In this document: one piece after another, positions 1 to 5,629 of the stretch
Numbering within the stretch: the stretch's first letter is position 1
Layout: each line of letters starts with the position of its first letter
NCBI GenBank assembly: GCA_002746425.1
Contig: NVXB01000036.1
Span: forward strand, 13,628-20,725
DNA: 7,098 nucleotides
Source: Hyphomicrobiales bacterium
Lineage (GTDB): Bacteria; Pseudomonadota; Alphaproteobacteria; Rhizobiales; GCA-2746425
Reading direction: 5' to 3'
Position numbers and translations under genes: made by a program
The notes under the pieces: model-generated
The model's database searches: none
What the model saw: the letters and a program-made list of their open reading frames with translations, nothing else
Told to the model about the DNA's origin: nothing

Positions 1-218
1 TGGTTGGCATGTTGCCCTTTGTCTTGGGCATGCTCAACAAACCAGAATTCGTCAATGACGTTGGTGTTGCCCTTTCCAAGATGCTGGATTCTGAAGGCAG
101 ATTAACGGCAACAGCGCGGCCTGCTCAACCGGTATCAATTATGCAGGTTATTGCGGGCGGTGCCGCAGCACCGGGTGCCTTGATCGATCTGCTGCAGGTG
201 GAAGTATATGCCGACTAA
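1..218 (+). CDS. C-terminal fragment of an unrecognised protein (5' end outside window)
   Basis: The frame is open from base 3 to a TAA stop at 216-218, giving the last 71 residues of a protein whose start lies to the left. An ATG at base 9 exists, but nothing shows it is a start, because the frame stays open through the left edge and I see no ribosome binding site before it. The fragment has a hydrophobic beginning (LPFVLGML), then PEFVNDVGVALSKML, then RLTATARPAQPVSIMQVIAG and an end AAPGALIDLLQVEVYAD. It has no cysteines, no catalytic motif I can name, and no clear membrane helix near the end. The strong hairpin terminator 22 bases after the stop supports this being a genuine gene end. I do not recognise the family. 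The alternation of short beta-like stretches with Pro-Val would suit the last part of a secreted or periplasmic conserved hypothetical protein, but that is a guess. Confidence 0.6.
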   Translation, partial: VGMLPFVLGMLNKPEFVNDVGVALSKMLDSEGRLTATARPAQPVSIMQVIAGGAAAPGALIDLLQVEVYAD

Positions 219-240
219 CGCATTCGCGGACAAATAATAG

Positions 241-269
241 GCCCGCCTGAGCCAATCGCTCAGGCGGGC
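241..269. terminator. Bidirectional intrinsic terminator hairpin
   Basis: A perfect 12-bp inverted repeat (GCCCGCCTGAGC at 241-252 and its complement at 258-269) encloses a 5-base loop, CAATC. On the plus strand it is followed by ATTTTCT, and on the minus strand by CTATTATTTGT, so both sides have a moderately T-rich tail. It sits between two convergent genes, 22 bases after the plus-strand stop and just beyond the terC stop at 275-277. The stem is GC-rich (10 of 12 pairs G-C), the loop is short and the position is right for both genes, so a shared terminator is the natural reading. The T-tracts are short, so termination may be more efficient rightward than leftward. Confidence 0.85.
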
Positions 270-274
270 ATTTT

Positions 275-1021
275 CTATTCAGCCACTACCTTTTTTCGCT
301 TCGCGCGCCGTGACATCATATTAAGCCCCTCCACAAGTGCAGAGAACGACATGGAGGCGTAGATGTAGCCTTTTGGCACATGGAAGCCAAAGCCTTCGGC
401 AATCAGCGTCATACCGATCATCATCAAGAAGCCCAGCGCCAGCATGACAATGGTCGGGTTGCCCTCGATAAAGCGCGCCAGCGGTTGGGCCGCAAGCATC
501 ATCACAGACACTGCCACAACGACTGCAATCACCATGATGGGGACGTGAGTTGTCATGCCAACAGCGGTGATGATGCTGTCGATGGAAAACACCAAATCGA
601 GCAGCAGAATTTGAACGATTGCCGATGAGAATGTCAGGGTGACAGCGCGGGAATCAAACATGTCCGGTGTCGGTTCAGGGTCCACGCTGTGGTGGATTTC
701 CTTGGTGGCCTTCCAGACCAAAAACATGCCGCCTGCCAGCATAATCATGTCTTTCCAGGAAAATGCTTTGCCAAACACCTCAAACACAGGCTGCGTCAGC
801 TGAACAATCCAGGCAACACCGCTGAGCAGAAACAGGCGCAGGATCATGGCAAGCCCGATGCCGATTTTTTGCGCGCCAGCACGCTGGCTTTCCGGCAGTT
901 TGTTGGTCAGGATCGAGATGAACAGCAGATTGTCAACGCCGAGCACAATTTCCATAACGATAAGGGTGATGAGAGCCACCCAGACGGCAGGGTCCTGGAA
1001 CAGGATAATAAGGTTTTCCAT
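275..1021 (-). CDS. TerC-family integral membrane protein (putative metal ion exporter)
   Basis: This is a 248-residue inner-membrane protein of the TerC family (YkoY/YceF/Alx/YoaE-like). Members studied in other bacteria export manganese or deliver metal to secreted enzymes; the substrate here is not shown by sequence. The two family signatures are present: MEIVLGVDN at about residues 23-31 (Glu24, Asp30, Asn31) and DLVFSIDS at 142-149 (Asp142, Asp148), the acidic residues thought to line the ion path. About seven hydrophobic segments can be drawn (roughly 13-38, 54-76, 91-104, 134-156, 160-181, 190-210, 217-234). VWKATKEIHH at 103-111 is also typical, and the C-terminus is basic (RRAKRKK). 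I chose the ATG at 1019-1021 because family members begin MENL-like right before the first helix. An in-frame TTG at 1085-1087 would add 22 non-conserved residues. There is no CBS or CorC-type extension. The gene stands alone, divergent from glyA. No yybP-ykoY manganese riboswitch signature is visible upstream. Confidence 0.9.
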   Translation of the reverse strand: MENLIILFQDPAVWVALITLIVMEIVLGVDNLLFISILTNKLPESQRAGAQKIGIGLAMILRLFLLSGVAWIVQLTQPVFEVFGKAFSWKDMIMLAGGMFLVWKATKEIHHSVDPEPTPDMFDSRAVTLTFSSAIVQILLLDLVFSIDSIITAVGMTTHVPIMVIAVVVAVSVMMLAAQPLARFIEGNPTIVMLALGFLMMIGMTLIAEGFGFHVPKGYIYASMSFSALVEGLNMMSRRAKRKKVVAE

Positions 1022-1070
1022 TTCAGCATCCACTAATTTGGTGTGAGGATTCGAGACGGAGCATATAGGG

Positions 1071-1100
1071 CTGACTTCGCCAGACAAACTAAAACATAAT
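1071..1100 (+). promoter_or_regulatory. Candidate sigma-70-type promoter for the glyA operon
   Basis: CTGACT at 1071-1076 (four of six matches to TTGACA) and CATAAT at 1095-1100 (five of six matches to TATAAT) are separated by 18 bases. Transcription would begin near 1107 and leave a leader of about 140 bases before the glyA ATG. This is the best match I found by eye in the divergent region, but alphaproteobacterial promoters are weakly conserved and a match of this quality can occur by chance. It overlaps the region that must also hold the terC promoter on the other strand. Confidence 0.35.
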
Positions 1101-1184
1101 TACAAACTTGCCACCGGCGCGGATCGGCGCTTGGACTGCCGCAAAGCTTGTGTTATCTGCCAAGCATTGGCACCCCGTGCTGCC

Positions 1185-1213
1185 CCTGAACCACAAAGCC
1201 GCGCCTGAACCAC
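1185..1213 (+). repeat. 10-bp direct repeat in the glyA leader/upstream region
   Basis: CCTGAACCAC occurs at 1185-1194 and again at 1204-1213, 19 bases apart start to start. Allowing one mismatch, the match extends two bases further 5'. The pair lies 37-65 bases before the glyA ATG and ahead of its ribosome binding site. It could be a paired protein-binding site or part of an RNA fold, or it could be a chance or slippage duplication. I know of no regulator with this site. The rest of the 1022-1249 spacer holds small hairpins (GCTTG 1146-1150 with CAAGC 1161-1165; GCAC/GTGC around a CCC loop at about 1170-1180), but no recognised riboswitch. Confidence 0.5.
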
Positions 1214-1249
1214 TCGTTAATGGTCACTGCCTTGATATAGGATCCCCAT

Positions 1250-2560
1250 ATGTCCATAAGCTCTGAAGCCGCCCAGACAGATTTGTTCTCTGGATTTTTC
1301 TCCCGCAGCCTCGCTGATTCTGATGCTGAAATTGCCAGCTCCATCGGCAAGGAACTTGGTCGTTTGCAGCATGAAGTTGAGCTGATCGCCTCGGAAAATA
1401 TCGTATCGCGCGCCGTTCTTGAAGCGCAGGGCTCCATCATGACCAACAAATACGCTGAAGGGTATCCCGGGCGGCGCTACTATGGTGGTTGCCAATATGT
1501 CGATATCGCCGAGAACCTGGCCATTGAGCGCGCCAAAGAGCTGTTTGGCTGCGAATTTGCCAATGTTCAGCCCAATTCCGGTAGCCAGGCCAATCAGTCC
1601 GTATTACTGGCGCTGATCAAGCCAGGCGATACCATTATGGGTCTCAGTCTTGATGCTGGTGGCCACCTTACCCATGGTGCGCGGCCCAATATTTCCGGTA
1701 AATGGTTCAACGCTGTTCACTACGGTGTCGATGATGAAACTCACCTTATCGACATGGAAAAGGTCCGTGCACTGGCTATTGAGCACAAACCAAAGCTCAT
1801 CATTGCTGGCGGATCTGCCTATTCCCGCACCTTCGACTTTGCCGCGTTTCGCGCCGTTGCTGATGAGGTTGGCGCTTATTTGATGGTCGATATGGCGCAT
1901 ATTGCTGGTCTTGTGGCCGCTGGCGCGCATCCAAGCCCATTTGGGCACGCTCATGTGGTGACGACGACGACTCACAAAACCCTTCGCGGTCCACGCGGCG
2001 GCATGGTGCTGACCAACGACGAAGCCATCGCCAAAAAGATCAATTCGGCTGTATTTCCTGGCTTGCAGGGCGGTCCGTTGATGCATGTCATCGCTGCCAA
2101 AGCCGTGTCCTTCAAGGAAGCCTTGAGCGATGATTATCGCAGCTATATTCAGGCTGTTGTCGAAAACGCCAAGGCACTGGCGGGTTGCTTGTCCGAAAAT
2201 GGCTTGAACATTGTATCGGGCGGCACTGACACGCATTTGATGCTGGTTGATTTGCGCCCCAAAGGCGTGACCGGCAAAGCGGCAGAGGCGGCCCTGGGCC
2301 GTGCCAACATCACCTGCAATAAAAACGGTATTCCAAACGATCCGCAAAAACCGATGATCACATCGGGTATCCGGCTTGGCACACCAGCGGCCACCAGCCG
2401 TGGCTTCGGTGTTGCTGAGTTCCGCGAAGTTGGAAAGCTCATCGTGGAGGTTCTGGATGGAATTTCTGCCAATAGCGGTGAGGCCAATGAAGCGGTAGAA
2501 GCTGAAGTGAAGCAAAAGATTCTAAATCTGACCGCCCGTTTTCCAATCTATCAGGGGTAG
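1250..2560 (+). CDS. glyA: Serine hydroxymethyltransferase
   Basis: This cytoplasmic, PLP-dependent enzyme interconverts serine plus tetrahydrofolate and glycine plus 5,10-methylene-tetrahydrofolate, the main source of one-carbon units. The 436-residue protein carries the full set of family motifs: ELIASEN (44-50), TNKYAEGYPG with catalytic Glu70 and the YYGGC segment (77-81), NVQPNSGSQAN (105-115), GGHLTHG with the PLP-stacking His139, VDMAHIAG with Asp214 and His217, TTTTHKTLRGPRGG with the PLP-binding Lys243, and TSGIRLGTPA with substrate carboxylate-binding Arg375. Compared with the E. coli enzyme the N-terminus is about 12 residues longer, which is usual in alphaproteobacteria. The ATG at 1250 has a well-placed AGGA (1239-1242) 7 bases upstream. 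It is the first gene of the plus-strand cluster, with nrdR 6 bases after its stop. No key residue is missing. Confidence 0.98.
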   Translation: MSISSEAAQTDLFSGFFSRSLADSDAEIASSIGKELGRLQHEVELIASENIVSRAVLEAQGSIMTNKYAEGYPGRRYYGGCQYVDIAENLAIERAKELFGCEFANVQPNSGSQANQSVLLALIKPGDTIMGLSLDAGGHLTHGARPNISGKWFNAVHYGVDDETHLIDMEKVRALAIEHKPKLIIAGGSAYSRTFDFAAFRAVADEVGAYLMVDMAHIAGLVAAGAHPSPFGHAHVVTTTTHKTLRGPRGGMVLTNDEAIAKKINSAVFPGLQGGPLMHVIAAKAVSFKEALSDDYRSYIQAVVENAKALAGCLSENGLNIVSGGTDTHLMLVDLRPKGVTGKAAEAALGRANITCNKNGIPNDPQKPMITSGIRLGTPAATSRGFGVAEFREVGKLIVEVLDGISANSGEANEAVEAEVKQKILNLTARFPIYQG

Positions 2561-2566
2561 ATCCTC

Positions 2567-3022
2567 ATGCGTTGTCCTTATTGCGGAGCCGAAAACACTC
2601 AGGTGAAGGATTCCCGTCCTACGGAGGACAACACCACAATCCGCCGTCGCCGCATTTGCAGCGACTGCGGTGGGCGTTTCACCACCTTTGAGCGCATTCA
2701 GCTACGAGAACTGACCATTTTGAAAAAGAGCGGTCGGCGGGTGCCGTTTGACCGCGATAAGCTGGCGCGTTCGGTGCAGGTTGCCCTGCGCAAACGTGAT
2801 GTGGAACCAGAGCGCATTGAGCGCCTTGTCTCAGGCATTATCCGGCAGTTGGAAAGCCGTGGCGAGCCGGAAATCAACGCGGATGAGATTGGCAAAATGG
2901 CCATGAAGGCCCTAAAGCATCTTGATGATGTGGCTTATGTGCGTTTTGCCAGCGTCTATCAGAATTTTCGCGAAGCCAAGGATTTCTCCAGCTTTCTCGA
3001 CGATATGGATGACGATGGATAG
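2567..3022 (+). CDS. nrdR: Transcriptional repressor NrdR
   Basis: NrdR represses ribonucleotide reductase genes by binding NrdR boxes at their promoters, with its ATP-cone reading ATP versus dATP. The 151-residue protein has the two expected parts. The first is an N-terminal zinc ribbon with Cys3, Cys6, Cys31 and Cys34 (MRCPYCG and ICSDCGGRFTTFER) and the basic TIRRRR segment between them. The second is an ATP-cone over about residues 49-139, with LKKSGRRVPFDRDKL and the ending DDVAYVRFASVYQNF. The short acidic tail (DDMDDDG) is typical. The start ATG follows the glyA stop by 6 bases and uses AGGGG (2553-2557), which lies inside the last glyA codons, so the two genes are very likely on one transcript. 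The target promoters are not in this window. The glyA-nrdR pairing links one-carbon supply with deoxynucleotide control, though the protein itself need not regulate glyA. Confidence 0.98.
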   Translation: MRCPYCGAENTQVKDSRPTEDNTTIRRRRICSDCGGRFTTFERIQLRELTILKKSGRRVPFDRDKLARSVQVALRKRDVEPERIERLVSGIIRQLESRGEPEINADEIGKMAMKALKHLDDVAYVRFASVYQNFREAKDFSSFLDDMDDDG

Positions 3023-3035
3023 GCGCTTCGCCATC
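3018..3035 (+). promoter_or_regulatory. Small hairpin at the nrdR stop, just before the ribD start
   Basis: GAT (3018-3020) and GGCG (3022-3025) can pair with CGCC (3029-3032) and ATC (3033-3035) around a CTT loop, leaving A3021 bulged. The nrdR stop codon TAG (3020-3022) lies within the left arm. An alternative pairing GATGG (3014-3018) with CCATC (3031-3035) overlaps it. It has no T-tract, so it is not a terminator. A ribosome finishing nrdR would melt it, which would fit coupled translation into ribD. The stem is short and the regulatory role is inference. Confidence 0.3.
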
Positions 3036-3040
3036 TCATT

Positions 3041-4096
3041 TTGCTGGTGAACACCAAACCAACACAAACGGATTTACGCTTTGCCGCAGCGGCCTTGCGG
3101 CTGGGCATGCGTAATGCTGGCAGAACATCGCCAAATCCATGCGTGGCAGCGGTCATTGTGCGCCACGACACGCCAACGCCCATCATTGTTGGCCTCAGCG
3201 TTACTGCGCCGGGTGGGCGCCCTCATGCAGAAACGCAGGCCATTGCGGAAGCTGGGGTAGAAGCGCGCGGCGCAACGCTTTATGTCACCCTTGAGCCTTG
3301 CAGCCACTTTGGCAGCACACCACCTTGCGCTGATGCCGTAATTGCAGCGGGGATAAGCCGCGTGGTGGCCTGCATGGCAGATCCGAATCCAGCAGTTGCG
3401 GGCAAAGGATTTCAGTGTTTGCGCGATGCTGGAATTGAGGTGATCTATCCTGTCTTGCAACAAGACGCGATGAGGGCTCATGCTGCCCATATTCGCTGGA
3501 CCGTCTCAAAGCGCCCCCATATTTTCCTGAAAATGGCTGTTTCTAAAGATGGCTTTATTGGCAGACGCGGCGAGGGGCAGATTGCCATTAGCGGCAGTAT
3601 CGCCAAATCCTACACCTATATGCTGCGCGCCATGAGCGATGGCATTGTCATAGGCGGGGGAACCGCTCGCGCCGATAATCCATCTCTGACATGCCGTTTG
3701 CCGGGTATGAAAGACCGCTCGCCTCGGCGGATCATTCTTGTCGATAAAGACCGCTTGCCGCCAGATACTGCGCTATTTGCAGAAAATAGCGGCTCGCCAC
3801 CCGTTTTCTTAACCGGTTTGAACGCAGAACAAATCGTCGAGCGCCTTGTGGCGATGGATATGCGCACTGTGATGATTGAGGGCGGCGCTGCGGTTGCAGC
3901 AGCCTTTTTAGACGCCGACTTGATCGACGAAGTGCAACTGATATCTTCTGGTGTAGAACTTGGCGGCGAGGGCGTACCAGCTCCCTTGCAGCAGATGACG
4001 AACGAAAAACGTTTTACCGTTGTGGATCGCAAACAACTGGGCGATGACACGCTCACCATTTATTGGCGAAGGGATAAGCTGTGTTTACCGGAATAA
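3041..4096 (+). CDS. ribD: Bifunctional diaminohydroxyphosphoribosylaminopyrimidine deaminase / 5-amino-6-(5-phosphoribosylamino)uracil reductase
   Basis: RibD performs the second and third steps of riboflavin synthesis: deamination of the pyrimidine made by GTP cyclohydrolase II, then NADPH-dependent reduction of the ribosyl chain. With the TTG start the protein has 351 residues, close to the usual length. The deaminase domain (about 10-150) shows GRTSPNP, PHAE with zinc ligand His62 and catalytic Glu64, and TLEPCSHFGSTPPC with zinc ligands Cys87 and Cys96. The reductase domain (about 156-345) shows LKMAVSKDG, IGGGTARADNPSLTCR with Asp212, and IEGG at 279-282. The start is uncertain: TTG at 3041 or GTG at 3047 are the only plausible choices, because the first in-frame ATG (residue 23) would cut the conserved first helix. 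Neither has a clear Shine-Dalgarno sequence, and the frame is the same as nrdR, whose stop is 18 bases upstream. Coupled translation from nrdR is therefore likely. In the usual PNPxVG motif the Gly is Ala here (PNPCVAAVIV). The gene overlaps ribE by 16 bases. Confidence 0.96.
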   Translation: MLVNTKPTQTDLRFAAAALRLGMRNAGRTSPNPCVAAVIVRHDTPTPIIVGLSVTAPGGRPHAETQAIAEAGVEARGATLYVTLEPCSHFGSTPPCADAVIAAGISRVVACMADPNPAVAGKGFQCLRDAGIEVIYPVLQQDAMRAHAAHIRWTVSKRPHIFLKMAVSKDGFIGRRGEGQIAISGSIAKSYTYMLRAMSDGIVIGGGTARADNPSLTCRLPGMKDRSPRRIILVDKDRLPPDTALFAENSGSPPVFLTGLNAEQIVERLVAMDMRTVMIEGGAAVAAAFLDADLIDEVQLISSGVELGGEGVPAPLQQMTNEKRFTVVDRKQLGDDTLTIYWRRDKLCLPE

Positions 4097-4692
4097 TCAC
4101 CCATATCGGCGAAATCATTACGTCTAACCCGCGTCCAGAAGGGCGACAGTTTACAATTAAGGCCGATCTGAATTACAGCACTTTGGAAATCGGAGCATCC
4201 ATTTCTCATGCAGGTGTTTGCCTTACCGTTACATCGATCGACCCGGATACCGGCACCTATACGGTTGAGGCTTGGGAAGAAGCGCTGCGGCTTACCACCG
4301 CATCCACTTGGCAACCAACGACAAAACTCAATCTGGAGCGCGCTTTGCGCGTGGGAGATGAGCTTGGCGGCCATATTGTCTCAGGCCATATCGATGGCAC
4401 AGCACAGATAATTCAGCGGGTAGAGGAGGGTGATGCTACCCGTTTTGTCTTGCGTGCGCCAAAACAACTGGCAAAATTCATTGCGTCCAAAGGCTCGGTT
4501 GCGCTAGATGGCACTTCGCTGACCGTAAACCGTGTTTCTGGTTGCGAATTTGATGTACTTTTGATTGCTCACAGTCTTGCCGCTACAACTTGGGGCGAGC
4601 GCGGTGTGGATGATCTGGCTAATTTAGAAATTGATACAATGGCCCGCTATGCCGCCCGTCTGGTGGATGCCAAACAGGAATTGCAAGAATGA
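4081..4692 (+). CDS. ribE: Riboflavin synthase, alpha subunit
   Basis: This enzyme converts two 6,7-dimethyl-8-ribityllumazine molecules into riboflavin and the pyrimidine precursor, the last step of the pathway. The 203-residue protein consists of two lumazine-binding repeats, about 1-97 and 98-195. The N-terminal MFTGII is the family hallmark and fixes the start at the GTG 4081-4083, preceded by GAAGGGA (4068-4074). GVCLTV (45-50, with Cys47) in repeat one corresponds to GTSLTV (144-149) in repeat two; ELGGHIVSGHIDG (94-106) joins them, and NLEIDTMARY is near the end. The start lies 16 bases inside ribD, in a different frame, and the stop TGA overlaps the ribH ATG in an ATGA. This gene is called ribC in some species' nomenclature. 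No ribBA gene follows, unlike in many alphaproteobacterial rib operons. Confidence 0.97.
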   Translation: MFTGIITHIGEIITSNPRPEGRQFTIKADLNYSTLEIGASISHAGVCLTVTSIDPDTGTYTVEAWEEALRLTTASTWQPTTKLNLERALRVGDELGGHIVSGHIDGTAQIIQRVEEGDATRFVLRAPKQLAKFIASKGSVALDGTSLTVNRVSGCEFDVLLIAHSLAATTWGERGVDDLANLEIDTMARYAARLVDAKQELQE

Positions 4693-5138
4693 CAAGCTCG
4701 ATGCCAAAACTCCTTATTGTTGATGCACGGTTCTATACGGACCTTGCCGACGAGTTGTTTGCTGGCGCTGTGGAAGCCATAGAAGTTGCCGGATTTGGCT
4801 ATGATCGCATATCCGTACCCGGCGTGCTGGAGCTGCCCGCTGCCGTAAAAATGGCGTTTGCAGGCGCTGAAAATGGCACGAGCTATGCAGGGTATGTGGT
4901 GCTGGGATGCGTAATTCGCGGAGAAACATCTCATTACGATATAGTATGCAATGAATCGGCCCGTGCGTTGATGGATTTGTCGGTCCAACATTGCCTTGCT
5001 TTGGGCAATGGTATCCAGACTGTCGAAAATATGGATCAGGCGTGGGCGCGAGCGAACAGAAGCGATAAGAATAAGGGGCGCGGCGCGGCGGAAGCTGCAC
5101 TCGCCATGATTAAAATGCGCCAGAAATTTGGACTTTAA
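4689..5138 (+). CDS. ribH: 6,7-dimethyl-8-ribityllumazine synthase
   Basis: Lumazine synthase condenses 5-amino-6-ribitylamino-uracil with 3,4-dihydroxy-2-butanone 4-phosphate, giving the substrate of riboflavin synthase encoded just upstream. The 149-residue protein is of normal length. It shows LIVDARFY near the N-terminus, SVPGVLELPAAVK (42-54), VLGCVIRGETSHYD (71-84) with the catalytic His82, and GNGIQTVENMDQAWAR (106-121), whose Arg121 corresponds to the phosphate-binding arginine. The ATG at 4689 overlaps the ribE stop as ATGA and has AGGA (4676-4679) 9 bases ahead; a second ATG at 4701 is an alternative that would remove four residues. Some Hyphomicrobiales carry two lumazine synthases; this is the copy in the rib operon, and the window cannot tell whether another exists. 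nusB follows after two bases. Confidence 0.97.
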   Translation: MTSSMPKLLIVDARFYTDLADELFAGAVEAIEVAGFGYDRISVPGVLELPAAVKMAFAGAENGTSYAGYVVLGCVIRGETSHYDIVCNESARALMDLSVQHCLALGNGIQTVENMDQAWARANRSDKNKGRGAAEAALAMIKMRQKFGL

Positions 5139-5140
5139 GT

Positions 5141-5629
5141 ATGACCAGCGAAGAAACGACAAACACCCCAAAGCCAGCCAATAAACGCGGCGCTGCACGC
5201 CTTGGCGCGGTGCAGGCGCTCTATCAAATGGATATTGGCGGCACGAGCTTGGAAAAGGTTGTTGAGGAATTTGAAAACATCCGCCTTGGCGGTGAGATTG
5301 ATGGCGAGCAATATCTGGAAGCCGATGCCGCCTATTTTCGTGGCATTCTCGCCGGTGTTGTGCGTGAGCAAAAACAGCTTGATCCGATGATCCATGGTGC
5401 ATTGACCCCGGACTGGCCACTAAAACGCATTGATAGCCTGCTGCGCGCTGTGTTGCGCGCTGGCACGTTTGAGTTGTTTGGGCGCAAGGATGTACCTGCA
5501 AAAGTTATCATCAATGAATATGTGGATGTCGCAAAAGCTTATTTCGGTGTGGACGAGCCGCGTTTGGTCAACGGTGTGCTGGACCGTATTGCGCATGATT
5601 TGCGCCCTGATGAGTTTGCGAAAAAATGA
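5141..5629 (+). CDS. nusB: Transcription antitermination factor NusB
   Basis: NusB binds boxA RNA together with NusE (ribosomal protein S10) and promotes antitermination in rRNA operons. The 162-residue all-helical protein has an N-terminal charged tail of about 15 residues, then RGAARLGAVQALYQMDI (16-32), matching the family's RNA-binding first helix, and a C-terminal half with PLKRIDSLLRAVLRAGTFEL (93-112), RKDVPAKVIINEYVDVAKAY (115-134) and VNGVLDRIA (143-151). It starts 2 bases after the ribH stop with only a weak GGA (5130-5132) ahead, so translation is probably helped by ribosomes leaving ribH. Its TGA overlaps the thiL ATG. A position after ribH is common to many bacteria. Everything needed for function appears present. 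Confidence 0.97.
   Translation: MTSEETTNTPKPANKRGAARLGAVQALYQMDIGGTSLEKVVEEFENIRLGGEIDGEQYLEADAAYFRGILAGVVREQKQLDPMIHGALTPDWPLKRIDSLLRAVLRAGTFELFGRKDVPAKVIINEYVDVAKAYFGVDEPRLVNGVLDRIAHDLRPDEFAKK

Noticed and set aside
1022..1087. Longer TerC protein starting at TTG 1085-1087
   Set aside because: The extra 22 residues are polar and unlike family members, which begin with MENL-like residues right before the first helix. The ATG at 1021 fits better.
1022..1110. Possible yybP-ykoY manganese riboswitch ahead of the TerC-family gene (minus strand)
   Set aside because: TerC genes are often controlled by this riboswitch, but I see neither the GGGGAGUA-type segment nor its CUACCG-like partner in the leader.
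1111..1130. CCACCGGCG near 1111, which resembles part of the FMN riboswitch core (ACCGGCGGU)
   Set aside because: The rest of the element (the GGGCGGGGUGAAA-like strand before it and the AGCCCGCGAGC-like segment after it) is missing, and the nearest downstream gene is glyA, not a riboflavin gene. Short chance match.
1131..1158. TTGGAC / TTATCT at 16-base spacing as a glyA promoter
   Set aside because: Only three and two of six matches to the consensus hexamers; weaker than the 1071-1100 candidate.
1604..2515. 303-codon open frame antisense to glyA
   Set aside because: The opposite strand encodes an unmistakable serine hydroxymethyltransferase; the antisense product has no recognisable motif or ribosome binding site and is rich in the His/Arg/Gln pattern of shadow frames.
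4647..5501. 284-codon open frame antisense to ribH and nusB
   Set aside because: It spans two well-supported genes and their junction, and its composition (many Cys, His, Arg and Gln) is that of a reverse-frame shadow.
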